A stretch of 64,000 nucleotides of DNA, taken from the NCBI RefSeq assembly GCF_002844595.1, contig NZ_PJNW01000004.1, positions 62,001 to 126,000 of the forward strand, given 5' to 3'. Shown one piece after another: positions 28,715-38,773 of this stretch (position 1 is the first letter of the stretch; each line of letters begins with the position of its first letter). The stretch comes from Pleomorphomonas diazotrophica (GTDB taxonomy: Bacteria; Pseudomonadota; Alphaproteobacteria; Rhizobiales; Pleomorphomonadaceae). The notes beneath the pieces are model-generated. The model was not told where the DNA came from. It saw nothing but the letters and a program-made list of their open reading frames with translations, and ran no database searches. The position numbers and the translations under genes are program-made.

Positions 28715-29383
28715 ATGCGCATACTCCTGGTGGAGGACGAGGCCGAACTCAGCAGAATGCTCGTGACGACGCTGTCTCGTCACGGCATCCTCGTCGACTG
28801 CGCGCCGACGCTGGCCATCGCGCGGGAGGCGGTTGCCGGCTCGGCACATGACGCCATCGTGCTCGACCGCACCCTGCCGGACGGCGACGGGCTGAGCCTT
28901 CTCGCCGCCATCAAGGCCATGCCGCAGCGAACGCCCGTCATCATTCTCTCCGCCCTGGGCACGCTGGACCACAAGGTGGAAGGTCTCGACACCGGCGCCG
29001 ACGACTATCTCGCCAAGCCCTTTGCCCTCGACGAGCTCCTGGCACGCCTTCGCGCCATCACCCGCCGCCCCACGGCGGTGGCGCGCGAGCGGGTGACGCT
29101 CGGCCGGCTCGGTTTCGACGTCGAACATCGCACCGCCGACATCGACGGGGTGGCCCTCGAACTGCCGCGCCGGGAGCTCCTGGTGCTGGAAACGCTGATC
29201 GTCCGGGCTGGTCGCGTCGTCACGCGCGCCTCTCTCGAAGAGGCTGTCTATGGCTATGACGACGAGATCGCCTCGAATACGCTCGATGCCCACATATCCA
29301 GGCTGCGCCGCAAGCTAGCCGCGGCGGGCCTGGAGATCCACACCCTGCGCGGCATCGGCTACCTCCTGAGGTGCATCGAATGA
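28715..29383 (+). CDS. OmpR-family response regulator (second two-component system)
   Basis: A 222-residue regulator of the PmrA/QseB type. The receiver has Asp51 in VLDRTLPDGDG and ends LAKPFALDELLARL; the winged helix includes SNTLDAHISRLRRKL. An in-frame GTG at 28709 overlaps the GGAG, so the ATG at 28715 is preferred. It overlaps the second kinase gene by 4 bases and lies 63 bases after the first kinase. Confidence 0.9.
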   Translation: MRILLVEDEAELSRMLVTTLSRHGILVDCAPTLAIAREAVAGSAHDAIVLDRTLPDGDGLSLLAAIKAMPQRTPVIILSALGTLDHKVEGLDTGADDYLAKPFALDELLARLRAITRRPTAVARERVTLGRLGFDVEHRTADIDGVALELPRRELLVLETLIVRAGRVVTRASLEEAVYGYDDEIASNTLDAHISRLRRKLAAAGLEIHTLRGIGYLLRCIE

Positions 29384-30735
29384 AACCGGCTTCCGGATCG
29401 CTGGTAGCGCGCCTCTCCTGGCAGATGATCGCGCTGCAGCTCCTGGTTCTGACGGCGGTCGCCGTCGTGTTCGCCCTGCCCATCAAGGAGCATTTGGAGG
29501 GCGTGGAACTCGACGATGATGTCCTCGCCATCGTCGCCTCGAACCTGACCCTTGCCGACGGCCGTCTGGATGTCGGGCGCGACGAGGATCTGGCGGCCCT
29601 GATGGCCGACCATCCGCGCTTCTGGTTCGTGGTCCGGGACGGCGAAGGCCGTTCGCTGCGATATGGCCCGGTGCCGCCACGGGTCTCGCAGTTTCTCGAT
29701 GGGTTCAAGGCGGTGGTCTATGCCGAGATACGGACGGACGGCAGCGATCCCGACCTCGATGTCCTGATGCGGGTGCGCGACGGCCCCGCCGGGCCGGTGA
29801 TCGTCGCCACGGGCGGCGGGCCGGAGGTGACCGGCTTCCTCGACCGGTTCAAGGAACTCAACAAATACTATCTCGGCCTGCTCGCCCTGATGGCGACGTT
29901 GACCTTGGTGGGAACCCCCATCCTGTTGCGCAAGGAGTTTCGCGGGGTGACGCGCGTCGCCGAGGAAGCCGAGCATATCGACATCGACCAGCCGGGAACC
30001 CGGCTCACCGAAGCCAACGTGCCCGAGGAGATCCGGGGCATGGTGCAGGCAATGAACGCGGCGCTGCTGCGTCTCGACCAGGGGCTGGAAAAGCGGCACC
30101 GTTTCCTCGCCACCGCCGCCCACGAGCTCCGGACGCCCATCGCCATCCTGACGACGCGCATCGAACTCCTTGCCGCGGGAGACGACAGAACCCGGCTTCT
30201 CCTCGACGTTGCCCGGTTGGGCACGCTGGCCGATCAGTTGCTCGATCTGCAACGGCTCGACAATGACGGTCAGCTGCGGACGCCGCTCGATCTTTGCGCG
30301 CTGGCTTCGGAGGTGGCGAGGGACATTGCGCCGCTGGTGGTCACCGCCGGCGCGGAGATCGCCCTGGACGTGCCTCCCTGGCCCGTCATGGTCGCCGCCG
30401 ATCGGCAGGCGATCTCGCGCGTGCTGACCAATCTCATCCAGAACGCCATCGCTCATGGCGGACCGGGCGTCGCCATCGAGGTGGAGGTGACACCAAACGC
30501 CGAGGTGCGGATTCGCGACAACGGACCCGGCGTGCCGCCGGCCGACCGCGAACGCATTTTCGAGCCCTTCCATCGCGGCTCGACCGACCGGGGCGGCGCC
30601 GGCCTGGGGCTCAACCTCGTTCAGGAAATCGTCACCCGTCATCACGGCAGCGTCCACGTCACCGACGCGGCAAAGGGCGGCGCCGAGTTCGTCGTGCGGC
30701 TGCCCTCGGGCGTCAAGGACGCGCCGCTGGGGTAG
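29380..30735 (+). CDS. Sensor histidine kinase (second two-component system)
   Basis: A 451-residue membrane kinase. The N-terminal helix is at about 15-33, a second helix at about 163-182, then HAMP; the phosphoacceptor is His248 in ATAAHELRTPIAIL; the ATP site has NLIQNAIAHGG, DNGPGVP and GGAGLGLNLV. The ATG at 29380 is inside ATGA with the regulator stop. It is followed 83 bases later by the RND genes, which suggests that this pair controls the pump. Confidence 0.9.
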   Translation: MKPASGSLVARLSWQMIALQLLVLTAVAVVFALPIKEHLEGVELDDDVLAIVASNLTLADGRLDVGRDEDLAALMADHPRFWFVVRDGEGRSLRYGPVPPRVSQFLDGFKAVVYAEIRTDGSDPDLDVLMRVRDGPAGPVIVATGGGPEVTGFLDRFKELNKYYLGLLALMATLTLVGTPILLRKEFRGVTRVAEEAEHIDIDQPGTRLTEANVPEEIRGMVQAMNAALLRLDQGLEKRHRFLATAAHELRTPIAILTTRIELLAAGDDRTRLLLDVARLGTLADQLLDLQRLDNDGQLRTPLDLCALASEVARDIAPLVVTAGAEIALDVPPWPVMVAADRQAISRVLTNLIQNAIAHGGPGVAIEVEVTPNAEVRIRDNGPGVPPADRERIFEPFHRGSTDRGGAGLGLNLVQEIVTRHHGSVHVTDAAKGGAEFVVRLPSGVKDAPLG

Positions 30736-30818
30736 GATCGGTTTTTTGTCGATCCGGTCCGGCGGGCGCAATGTTCCCGCAAAGTGGGGCGTCCAGTTGT
30801 GGCGACATCGAAGTCGGC

Positions 30819-32018
30819 ATGAACTGGACGCATCACATGTCTCTCCCTCTTTCCAAGGATACGTCGAACGAGCGGCGCCTCAGCGAAAGACCCGTCCTCC
30901 GCATGATCGCCCTGGTCGGCATCGTCGGGACGCTGGCCTTGTTGATCACGGCGCTGGGCTTCACGGTCTACGCGCCGGCACGCCCGGACACGTCGCAGCT
31001 GAAGGCTCCCGCCGGTCCGACGGTGAAGATCCTCGATCCCGCGGAAGTGGTCGTCGTCGCCCCCGGCGATCTCAGCGAGGACCTCACCGTGTCGGGAGAG
31101 GTCAAGCCGGCCTCGCAGGTCACGGTTTCGGCCGAAGTGACCGGCGTCGCCACGGCGGTGATGGCCCTGCCGGGCGAAAGGGTGTCGTCCGGCGACAGGC
31201 TGCTGACGATTGCCGACGCCGATTTTCGCCTGGCGCTGCGAGCGGAGGAGGCGACGCTCGCCAGCCTTGAGGCGCAGCTACGGGCGGCAACGGCCAATCT
31301 CGATCGCACCAGCGGGCTTGCCGGCCTCGGCATCAAGCCGAAGAGCGCGCTCGAGGAGATCGAAAGTTCGGTTGCGACACTGAGAGCCAACATCGACGCG
31401 TCGACCGCCCGTATCGATCTGGCGCGAACCAACCTTGAGCGCGCCACCCTGCGTGCCCCGATCTCGGGGATCGTCGCGAGCCGCAGCATCGAGACGGGAC
31501 AGCTCGTTCAGGCCGGCAAGCCGCTGTTCGACGTCGTCGATCTCAGCAAGGTGACGGTGGAGGCCAGGGTTCCGCTCGGCAAGCTCGCCGCCCTGCAGCC
31601 CGGACAGGCCGCCGAGCTGTGGCTGCCGCAGGATCCCGAACGCGTCTTTCCGGCGCGTGTGGCGCGCGTCAGCCCCCGCGCCGAACCGGGGTCCCGTTCG
31701 GCCATCGTCTATCTGGATGCGGACAATGCCGAGGGCGCCCTGCGCGGCTCGATGTTCCTGATGGGCCGCATTCACCTCCGGTCGAGCCTCGACGCCGTCG
31801 CCTTGCCCAAGGACGCCGTCACCGTCGGCATACGGTCCGCGTCGGTGCATCTGGTGCGCGGCGACCGCATCGTCGAAGCGCCGGTCGTCATCGGGGCCAG
31901 ATGGAATGCGGGCACCGCGATCGAGGTGACGCAAGGCCTCTCGTCCGGCGACGTGGTGCTCGCCCGGCCATTGCGCGGGCTCCGGCCCGGCGATGCCATC
32001 CGCATCGAGAGGAACTGA
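30819..32018 (+). CDS. RND efflux periplasmic adaptor (membrane fusion protein)
   Basis: A 399-residue adaptor. It has a single N-terminal anchor helix at about residues 30-48, the biotinyl-lipoyl halves (SGEVKPASQVTVSAEVTG and APISGIVASRSIETGQLV), an alpha-hairpin between them, and a C-terminal beta-barrel and proximal domain. The ATG at 30819 has only a weak ribosome-binding site and an in-frame ATG at 30837 is an alternative. It couples to the RND pump 3 bases downstream. Confidence 0.88.
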   Translation: MNWTHHMSLPLSKDTSNERRLSERPVLRMIALVGIVGTLALLITALGFTVYAPARPDTSQLKAPAGPTVKILDPAEVVVVAPGDLSEDLTVSGEVKPASQVTVSAEVTGVATAVMALPGERVSSGDRLLTIADADFRLALRAEEATLASLEAQLRAATANLDRTSGLAGLGIKPKSALEEIESSVATLRANIDASTARIDLARTNLERATLRAPISGIVASRSIETGQLVQAGKPLFDVVDLSKVTVEARVPLGKLAALQPGQAAELWLPQDPERVFPARVARVSPRAEPGSRSAIVYLDADNAEGALRGSMFLMGRIHLRSSLDAVALPKDAVTVGIRSASVHLVRGDRIVEAPVVIGARWNAGTAIEVTQGLSSGDVVLARPLRGLRPGDAIRIERN

Positions 32019-32021
32019 CCG

Positions 32022-35000
32022 ATGTTCCTGACCCGCATCAGCATATCCCGGCCGGTCTTTGCCACCATGATGATGATCGCCATCATGGTGCTGGGTGTCT
32101 TCGCCTGGCGGTCGCTGCCGATCGATCGCTACCCCAACGTCGATTTCCCCGTCGTCGCCGTGGCCATACCCTATCCCGGCGCCTCGCCGGAGAGCGTGGA
32201 AAGCGACATAACCAAGCCGGTCGAGGACGAGCTCAACACGCTCTCGGGCATCGAGGAGCTGAGCTCGACGTCCAGTGCCGGCAGCTCTCTCATCGTCGTC
32301 AAGTTCAAGCTTGAGACCAACAGCGCACTCGCCGCCCAGGATGTTCGCGACAGGATCGCCGCCGTGGCGCCGGATCTGCCGGAAGACGCCAAGACGCCGG
32401 TCGTCATGCGCCACAATCCCACGGAAACGCCGGTGATGTCGCTGGCGGTCAGCAGCCCATCTCTCGATCCGGGCCGCCTGTCTCGACTGACCGAGGACGT
32501 CATCGTGCCGGCGCTGACCACCGTGACGGGCGTCGGCAGCGCGGAGGTTGTCGGGTCGGTGGAGGAGCAGGTCGCCGTTCAGATCGATCCCGACAGACTG
32601 AGGGCCTACGGTCTTGGCGTCAACGACGTCATCGAGGCGCTGCGACAGGGCAATCTGCTGCAGCCCGCCGGTTCGGTGACGACCGGAGCGACGGTTCGGG
32701 CGGTGCAGGTGAACGCCGAGAGCCGCACGCCGGAGCTGTTGGCCGACATGATCATCGCCCGTCAGGCCGGCGCCGCGGTTCGGCTGGGTGACGTCGCCAC
32801 GGTCGCGGCTTCGACCTCGGATGCCAAGAGCCTGGCCTTTCGCAACGGGCAGCCGGCGCTGGCGATCGACGTTCTCAAGGTCGATGGGGCCAACACGGTG
32901 GCGGTGGCCGCCGACGTGAAGCGCACGATCGATCGGCTCAAGAGCCGGATCGGCGACGCGCGTATCGACGTGCTGGTCAACTCCGCCGACGCGATCGAGG
33001 CCAACTATGCGACGGTGAGGTCGACGCTGATGGAAGGCGCGCTCCTGGCCGTTCTCATCGTCTTCGTCTTTCTCAACTCCTGGCGATCCACCGTCATCAC
33101 CGCCCTGACCTTGCCGATCTCCTTCCTCGGCACACTGGCGGTCATCAGCCTCCTCGGCTTCTCTCTCAACATGATGACCATGCTGGCGCTGACGCTGACG
33201 GTGGGGATTCTCATCGACGACGCCATCGTCGTCCGCGAGAACATCATGCGGCACCTCCACATGGGCAAGAACCATGTCGTCGCGGCATTGGATGGCACGG
33301 CGGAAATCGGGCTCGCCGTGGTGGCGACGACGCTGTCGCTTTGCGCGGTGTTCCTCCCGCTCGCCTTCATGGAGGGGATCGTCGGGCGGTTCTTCCTGCA
33401 GTTCGGCGTCACGGTCGCGGTGGCGGTGCTGATCTCGCTATTCGTCTCCTTCACGCTCGACCCGATGCTCTCCAGCGTCTGGTACGATCCCGCCGCCCAT
33501 CCCGGCGCGAAGAGAGGGCCGGTGGGGCGGACCATCGCCCGGTTCGACTGCCTGTTCGAGGCGGCAGGGCGGGCCTATCGCGGCGTGCTCGGGCTTTGTC
33601 TGCGCTTTCGCAAGACGACGCTGGCCTTCGCCATCGGCATCTTCGCCGGCAGCCTGGTTCTGCTGCCGACGGTGGGCATCGAGTTCCTGCCCAAGGGCGA
33701 CGAAAGCCGGATCACCATCGGGCTGAAGACGGCGGTCGGTTCTTCAAAGGAGTATACAGCTCTCAAGGCGGGGCAGATCTCGGACATTCTGGCAAAGCTG
33801 CCGGAGGTCACCGGCGTCTATGCATCGGTCGCCGCCGGCAGCGGCAGCGCCGAGACGGAGGCGACCATCGAGGCCAACCTCGTCGGCCCGGAGGAACGGT
33901 CGCTTTCGGCCGATGCCATGGTGCCGGGCGTGCGGGCGCTGCTCGGGCAGGTTCCCGGCGTGGAGCTGACCGTGGCGGCCGCCGGCGGATTGGGCGCCGA
34001 CGAGGCGCCGATCGCGGTCGAGGTGTTTGGAACCGATCCGCAGACGCTAGCCGGCGCGGCCGGCAAGATCGCCGACATGATCGCCAAGATTCCCGGCACG
34101 GCGGACGTCACGCTCAGCGTCGACACCGCGCAGCCCATCCTGGACTTCGCCTTCATGCCGGATGTCGCCAGCGACCTCGGCGTTTCCGCAAGGGAGGTCG
34201 GCTCGTCCCTGCGCACCCTGGTGGACGGGACAGAGGCATCAACGATGAAGCGCCCCGACGGCACGACGGTGCCGGTGGTGGTCCGCCTCCCCGACAGCCT
34301 GCGATCCGATCCCGAGCAGCTGGGCGCGCTGCCGGTCGTCAAGGGAGAGGGCCATGGCATCGCGCTCAATGACGTTGCCAGGCTCGAAGCCTCGGTCGGC
34401 CCGGCCAAGATCAAGCGGCAGAACAGGGCGCGTGTCATCACCATCGAGGCGGCCCTCAATGGGCGGGTGCTGGGTGACGTCATGGCTGACATCGATGCCG
34501 GACTTGCCGGCATGGATCTGCCGGAGGGGGTGACCGTGGGGCAGGACGGCGACGCCGACCTGATGGACGAGACGGCGGCCAGCATGATGATGGCCTTGTC
34601 GATGGCCGTCATCTTCATCTACCTCGTCCTCGCCAGCCAGTTCGGCAGTTTCCTGCAGCCGCTGGCGATCATGGCGGCGCTGCCGCTGGCGCTGGCCGGC
34701 GTGGTTGCCGGCCTGATGGCGGGAGGATCGACCATGAACCTCTATTCGATGATCGGTCTGGTGATGCTGATGGGCCTTGTGGTCAAGAACGCCATCCTCC
34801 TGGTCGACAACGCCAACCAGCAGGCGGCCAAGGGCCTGCCGTTGCCGCAGGCCCTGATCGAGGCGGGAACCACCCGCTTCCGCCCGATCGTCATGACCAC
34901 GCTCGCCATGATCTTCGGCATGCTGCCGCTGGCGCTCGCCATTCACCCCGGCAGCCAGCAGAGCGCCTCCATGGCCCAGGCGGTCATCGGCGGCCTGATC

Positions 35001-35135
35001 AGCTCGACCCTGCTGACCCTGGTGGTGGTCCCGGTCATGCTGACCTATCTCGCGCAGCTGTCGGGCCTGTTCCGCAGGGTTTTCGGAAGCCCGGCGGCGC
35101 CCCTCGATCATGAGCCGGAGAGTGCTATGGGCTAG
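32022..35135 (+). CDS. RND efflux pump, HAE1/AcrB type
   Basis: A 1037-residue inner-membrane pump with the RND layout of 12 helices and two large periplasmic loops. The proton-relay aspartate pair is in TVGILIDDAIVVREN (TM4), and the start SISRPVFATMMMIAIMVLG with LPIDRYPNVDFP is characteristic. The HAE1 class exports hydrophobic or amphiphilic compounds. No outer-membrane channel gene follows; the next gene is convergent, so a TolC-type partner must be encoded elsewhere. The MipA-type gene at the other end of the cluster is not a known substitute. Confidence 0.93.
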   Translation: MFLTRISISRPVFATMMMIAIMVLGVFAWRSLPIDRYPNVDFPVVAVAIPYPGASPESVESDITKPVEDELNTLSGIEELSSTSSAGSSLIVVKFKLETNSALAAQDVRDRIAAVAPDLPEDAKTPVVMRHNPTETPVMSLAVSSPSLDPGRLSRLTEDVIVPALTTVTGVGSAEVVGSVEEQVAVQIDPDRLRAYGLGVNDVIEALRQGNLLQPAGSVTTGATVRAVQVNAESRTPELLADMIIARQAGAAVRLGDVATVAASTSDAKSLAFRNGQPALAIDVLKVDGANTVAVAADVKRTIDRLKSRIGDARIDVLVNSADAIEANYATVRSTLMEGALLAVLIVFVFLNSWRSTVITALTLPISFLGTLAVISLLGFSLNMMTMLALTLTVGILIDDAIVVRENIMRHLHMGKNHVVAALDGTAEIGLAVVATTLSLCAVFLPLAFMEGIVGRFFLQFGVTVAVAVLISLFVSFTLDPMLSSVWYDPAAHPGAKRGPVGRTIARFDCLFEAAGRAYRGVLGLCLRFRKTTLAFAIGIFAGSLVLLPTVGIEFLPKGDESRITIGLKTAVGSSKEYTALKAGQISDILAKLPEVTGVYASVAAGSGSAETEATIEANLVGPEERSLSADAMVPGVRALLGQVPGVELTVAAAGGLGADEAPIAVEVFGTDPQTLAGAAGKIADMIAKIPGTADVTLSVDTAQPILDFAFMPDVASDLGVSAREVGSSLRTLVDGTEASTMKRPDGTTVPVVVRLPDSLRSDPEQLGALPVVKGEGHGIALNDVARLEASVGPAKIKRQNRARVITIEAALNGRVLGDVMADIDAGLAGMDLPEGVTVGQDGDADLMDETAASMMMALSMAVIFIYLVLASQFGSFLQPLAIMAALPLALAGVVAGLMAGGSTMNLYSMIGLVMLMGLVVKNAILLVDNANQQAAKGLPLPQALIEAGTTRFRPIVMTTLAMIFGMLPLALAIHPGSQQSASMAQAVIGGLISSTLLTLVVVPVMLTYLAQLSGLFRRVFGSPAAPLDHEPESAMG

Positions 35136-35154
35136 CGGCTCGCCGCGCCACCCC

Positions 35155-35847
35155 TCACGCGAAGATCGCCGGCATTTCCGCCGCGAGTTCCTGGATGGTT
35201 TTCAGGACTTCCTTGAGGTGGTGGCGCATGGCGGCTTCGGCGCGGTCGGGGTCCTGGGTTTCGATGGCCTTGAAGATCTCGGCGTGCTGTTCGGTGAGCA
35301 GCAGCATGTGCGCCTTGTTGGGCAGGCTCAGGAAGCGGACGCGGTCCATCTGGCCCTTGACGCTCTGGATGAGGCGCCAGGCGCGTGGCATGCCGGTGCC
35401 CTCGCTGATGGTGCGGTGGAAGGCCTCGTCGAGCGGCATGTAGTCTTCCGGCAGGCCGGCGTTGGCGGCGTGGGTTTGATCGTCGATCAGGCGGGAGAGG
35501 TCGCGGATCAGGGTGGTCGAGGGCTGCTCGGCGGCGCGGCGGGCGACGGCGGCTTCCAGCGCCTCGCGCAGGAACTGCGCCTCCATCACCTCGGCGACGC
35601 GGATGGGCGAGACGATGGTGCCGCGCTGCGGGAAGACATCGACCAGCGTTTCCTCGGCGAGACGGATCAGCGCCTCGCGCACCGGCGTGCGGCTGACGCC
35701 GAGTCGGACGGCGAGTTCCTTCTCGCTCAAGGCTTCGTTGGGCTTGAAGGTGAGGCCGATGATCATCCGCTTCAGGAGGCCGTAGACCTGGGCGCCGATC
35801 GGCTGCTTGGGATCGAGCTCATAACCGGCGGCGGCGTTTGGCAACAC
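35155..35847 (-). CDS. GntR/FCD-family regulator of the uronate genes
   Basis: A 230-residue regulator. The N-terminal GntR winged helix includes LSEKELAVRLGVSRTPVREAL and the C-terminal FCD domain has the metal-site histidines in DEAFHRTISEGTG and MRHHL. The start is a GTG at 35847 after GGAGAG. It lies downstream of uxuA on the same strand. Related UxuR/ExuR-type proteins repress hexuronate genes and respond to uronates or fructuronate. Candidate sites lie at 35867-35876 and 40372-40383. Confidence 0.88.
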   Translation of the reverse strand: MLPNAAAGYELDPKQPIGAQVYGLLKRMIIGLTFKPNEALSEKELAVRLGVSRTPVREALIRLAEETLVDVFPQRGTIVSPIRVAEVMEAQFLREALEAAVARRAAEQPSTTLIRDLSRLIDDQTHAANAGLPEDYMPLDEAFHRTISEGTGMPRAWRLIQSVKGQMDRVRFLSLPNKAHMLLLTEQHAEIFKAIETQDPDRAEAAMRHHLKEVLKTIQELAAEMPAIFA

Positions 35848-35866
35848 GTTGGTCTCTCCGAGTGAG

Positions 35867-35876
35867 ATACTACCAT
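35867..35876. promoter_or_regulatory. Candidate GntR-type site upstream of the regulator gene
   Basis: ATACTACCAT lies 20 bases before the regulator start. Its parts ATACTAC and CTACCAT both recur at 40372-40383 between uxaC and the TRAP genes. This fits a shared operator, but only two copies are seen. Confidence 0.4.
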
Positions 35877-36041
35877 GGCATAAGCCGTGGAAACCGTCCA
35901 GCGGAATGGCCGGCAGACGGCAGCCGGCGAAGCCCTTGGTTCAACGCGGAAAACGAGGCGAACTGCGGTCTTTCCAAGCCTATTAGCGAACTTCCGCGCC
36001 GCTCGATACACCTCTTCAGCAAATATCGGGGCTGGACCGCG

Positions 36042-37232
36042 TCAGGAGACGCGGCCGCTGCGGAAGGCTTCGATGGTCTTGATGGCACCGCGCAGTTCGG
36101 CGAGGCCCTTGAGGCGACCGACGAAGGAATAGCCGGGATTGGATTTCTGGCCGATGTCGTCGCCCATCAGGTGGCCGTGGTCGGGCCGGAAGGGGATCTC
36201 AGTGTCCGCCCGGCCGATGGAGCGACGCCGCTCTTCCTCGGTCAGGATGGCCGCCGCCACGCCGATCAGGTCGGTGTCGCCGCCGAGGTGGTCGGCCTCG
36301 TAGAAGGAGCCGTCCGCCTCGTGGGTGACGTTCCTCAAGTGCACGAAGTGAATGCGCGGGCCGAACTCCTTGGCCATGGCCACGAGGTCGTTCTTCGTGT
36401 TCGAGCCGAAGGAGCCGGTGCAGAGCGTCAGGCCGCAGGCCTCTTCGGGCACCGCCTGGAACATCTTCCGGACGTCGTCGGCCGTCGACATGACGCGCGG
36501 CAGGCCGAAGATCGGGAAGGCCGGGTCGTCGGCGTGGATGCAGAGGCGGGCGCCTTCCTCCTCGGCCACCGGGGTGATCTCCTTCAGGAACTCGACGAGG
36601 TTGGCGCGCAGATCCTCGATGCCGATCTCCGAATAGAGCTGCAGCATGTCGCGGAAGCTGTCGCGGGTATAGGCGAAGTCGCGGGCCGGCAGCCAGTCGA
36701 TCAGGTTGCGTTCGAGCTCGGCCACCTCGGCCTCGCTCTTGGCGGCAAGGCGCGCCCTGGCGGCGGCGATCTCGGCCTCGCCATAGTCGGCCTCGGCACC
36801 GCGGCGTTTCAGCACGAACAGGTCATAGGCGGCGAAATCCACCCGGTCGTAGCGGAGCGCGTAGCCGCCGTTCGGCAGCTTGAACATCAGGTTGGTGCGG
36901 CTCCAGTCGGTGATGACCATGAAGTTGTAGCAGATGGTCTTGACGCCGGAGCGGGCGACGTTGCGGATCGACTGCTTGTAATTGTCGATCTTTTCCCGAT
37001 AGTTGCCGGTGCGGGTCTTGATCTCCTCGCCGACGCCGATGCTCTCGACCACCGACCAGACGAGACCGGCGGCTTCCACTTCCGCCTTGCGCTTCTCGAC
37101 CTCGTCCACCGTCCACACCTGGCCCTGGTTCATGTGGTGGAGGGCGGTGACGATGCCTGTGGCGCCCGCCTGCCGGGCCTTCTCTAGGCTGACGGGATCA
37201 TCGGGGCCGAACCAGCGCCAGGTCTCTTGCAT
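36042..37232 (-). CDS. uxuA: Mannonate dehydratase
   Basis: A 396-residue enzyme that dehydrates D-mannonate to 2-keto-3-deoxy-D-gluconate. The N-terminus reads MQETWRWFGPDDPV, followed by GIVTALHH and later LCIHADDPAFPIFGLPR and CTGSFGS, all typical of UxuA. The ATG at 37232 follows GGAG at 7 bases; the open frame extends further but the extension is not UxuA-like. It lies 25 bases after uxuB in the uxaC-uxuB-uxuA operon. Confidence 0.95.
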   Translation of the reverse strand: MQETWRWFGPDDPVSLEKARQAGATGIVTALHHMNQGQVWTVDEVEKRKAEVEAAGLVWSVVESIGVGEEIKTRTGNYREKIDNYKQSIRNVARSGVKTICYNFMVITDWSRTNLMFKLPNGGYALRYDRVDFAAYDLFVLKRRGAEADYGEAEIAAARARLAAKSEAEVAELERNLIDWLPARDFAYTRDSFRDMLQLYSEIGIEDLRANLVEFLKEITPVAEEEGARLCIHADDPAFPIFGLPRVMSTADDVRKMFQAVPEEACGLTLCTGSFGSNTKNDLVAMAKEFGPRIHFVHLRNVTHEADGSFYEADHLGGDTDLIGVAAAILTEEERRRSIGRADTEIPFRPDHGHLMGDDIGQKSNPGYSFVGRLKGLAELRGAIKTIEAFRSGRVS

Positions 37233-37257
37233 GGGAATACTCCGGGAAACGTTGGGC

Positions 37258-38760
37258 CTAGCGGCCGAGGAAGGCGGTGAGCGTGGCGGGCACGCCGAGG
37301 GCGATGAGGCTCTTGAGATGATCGGCCGTCGCCTTGCGGAAGGCGGCGTTGCCGGCAATCGCCGCCGGAAAGATCTCACTGACGGCGAACAGCGCGTCCG
37401 CCAGCGCCACGGGGTCGTTCACATGCTCGTGGGCGATGGCCGTCAGGCGCGGCGCCATCGGATCAGCCACCATCCAGTTGCGGCCCCGGTCGTCGGTCTG
37501 ACGCAGGAAGGCCATCCAGGCGGCGACGGTGAGCGGCACCACCTTGGGCACCTTGCCGGCGGCAATAAGCTCGGTCGAAGGCGAGAGGAGGCGCGGGCCG
37601 AGCTTCTGCGACCCGTCGGAGGAGATCTGAAGCGTCAGGTGGCGGATGCCGGGGTTCTGAAAACGTGCCGCGAGGTCGTGGGTGTAGGCGGTGACGTCGG
37701 TGCCCGGCACCGGTGGCACGGTGGGGATGAGGTCGTCGTCCCAGAGGCGGCGGATCACCTTGGGCAGCAGCCTGTCGGCCATGGCGTCGGCCACCGTCTC
37801 GATGCCGCCGAGCACCGAGAGATAGGCGAGCGTCGAGTGGGCGCCATTGAGGCAGCGCAGCTTCATCGTCTCGAAGGGATGGACGTCATCCGTCAGGATG
37901 GCACCGGCCTTGTCCCAGGCCGGGCGTCCCTCGGGGAAGCGGTCCTCGATCACCCACTGGTGGAAGGGCTCGGCCACCACCGGCCAGGCGTCGGTGAGGC
38001 CGAGGCCTGATGTCACCGTGGCGCGGTCGGGATCCCTGGTGGCCGGGGTGATGCGGTCGACCATGGAAGAGGGGAAGGCGACGCTATCGGCGATGTAGCG
38101 GCCGAGCTCGGCGTCGCGCAGCGCGGCAAAGCGGGTGACCACCGCCTTGGTGATGCTGCCATTTTGCGGCAGGTTGTCGCAGGAGATCACGGTGAAGGGC
38201 GGCACGCCGGCGTCCCGTCTGAGGCGCAGCGCCTCGACGATCAGACCGGGCAGGCTGCGGGGATGCATGGGATCTGCGAGATCGGCCGTCACCATCGGGT
38301 GCGCCTCGTTGAGGCGGCCCGTGGCGGGGTCGTGGCAGTAGCCCTTTTCAGTGACGGTGATGGTGACGACGCGGATCTCCGGCCGCGCCATCATCTTGAG
38401 GACGGCATCGAGCTCGCTGCCGGCATTCAGCACATCAAGGAAGGCGCCGATCACCCGGAGCCTGTCGGCCCCATTCTCGCGGCAGAGCAGGGTGTAGAGC
38501 CCGTCCTGCGGCTTCAGGGCGTCGATGACGTCGGGTGAGCGGAAGTTGACGCCGACGATGCCCCAGTCGCGGCTTCCTGCCGCCAGCACGTCGTCGGTGT
38601 AGACGCCGAGATGGGCGCGGGCGAAGGCGCCGAGCCCCAGGTGGACGATGCCGGGCGTCACCTCGGCCCGGTCATAGGACGGGCGGGCGACGGCGGCGGG
38701 CAGGCCGGCGAGGCGGGCGTTGCCGAGGCGGTCGATGGTCTTCGGCGTCGTATCAGACAT
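37258..38760 (-). CDS. uxuB: D-mannonate oxidoreductase (fructuronate reductase)
   Basis: A 500-residue member of the mannitol dehydrogenase family that reduces D-fructuronate to D-mannonate with NADH. Marks are the N-terminal Rossmann region GIVHLGLGAFARAHLGVYTDD, VTEKGYC, SCDNLPQNG and the catalytic-region KLRCLNGAHSTLAYL. Tagaturonate reductases are related, but the flanking uxuA and uxaC favour the mannonate route. The ATG at 38760 lies 13 bases after the uxaC stop. Confidence 0.92.
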   Translation of the reverse strand: MSDTTPKTIDRLGNARLAGLPAAVARPSYDRAEVTPGIVHLGLGAFARAHLGVYTDDVLAAGSRDWGIVGVNFRSPDVIDALKPQDGLYTLLCRENGADRLRVIGAFLDVLNAGSELDAVLKMMARPEIRVVTITVTEKGYCHDPATGRLNEAHPMVTADLADPMHPRSLPGLIVEALRLRRDAGVPPFTVISCDNLPQNGSITKAVVTRFAALRDAELGRYIADSVAFPSSMVDRITPATRDPDRATVTSGLGLTDAWPVVAEPFHQWVIEDRFPEGRPAWDKAGAILTDDVHPFETMKLRCLNGAHSTLAYLSVLGGIETVADAMADRLLPKVIRRLWDDDLIPTVPPVPGTDVTAYTHDLAARFQNPGIRHLTLQISSDGSQKLGPRLLSPSTELIAAGKVPKVVPLTVAAWMAFLRQTDDRGRNWMVADPMAPRLTAIAHEHVNDPVALADALFAVSEIFPAAIAGNAAFRKATADHLKSLIALGVPATLTAFLGR

Positions 38761-38773
38761 GTCGCTTTCCGAT

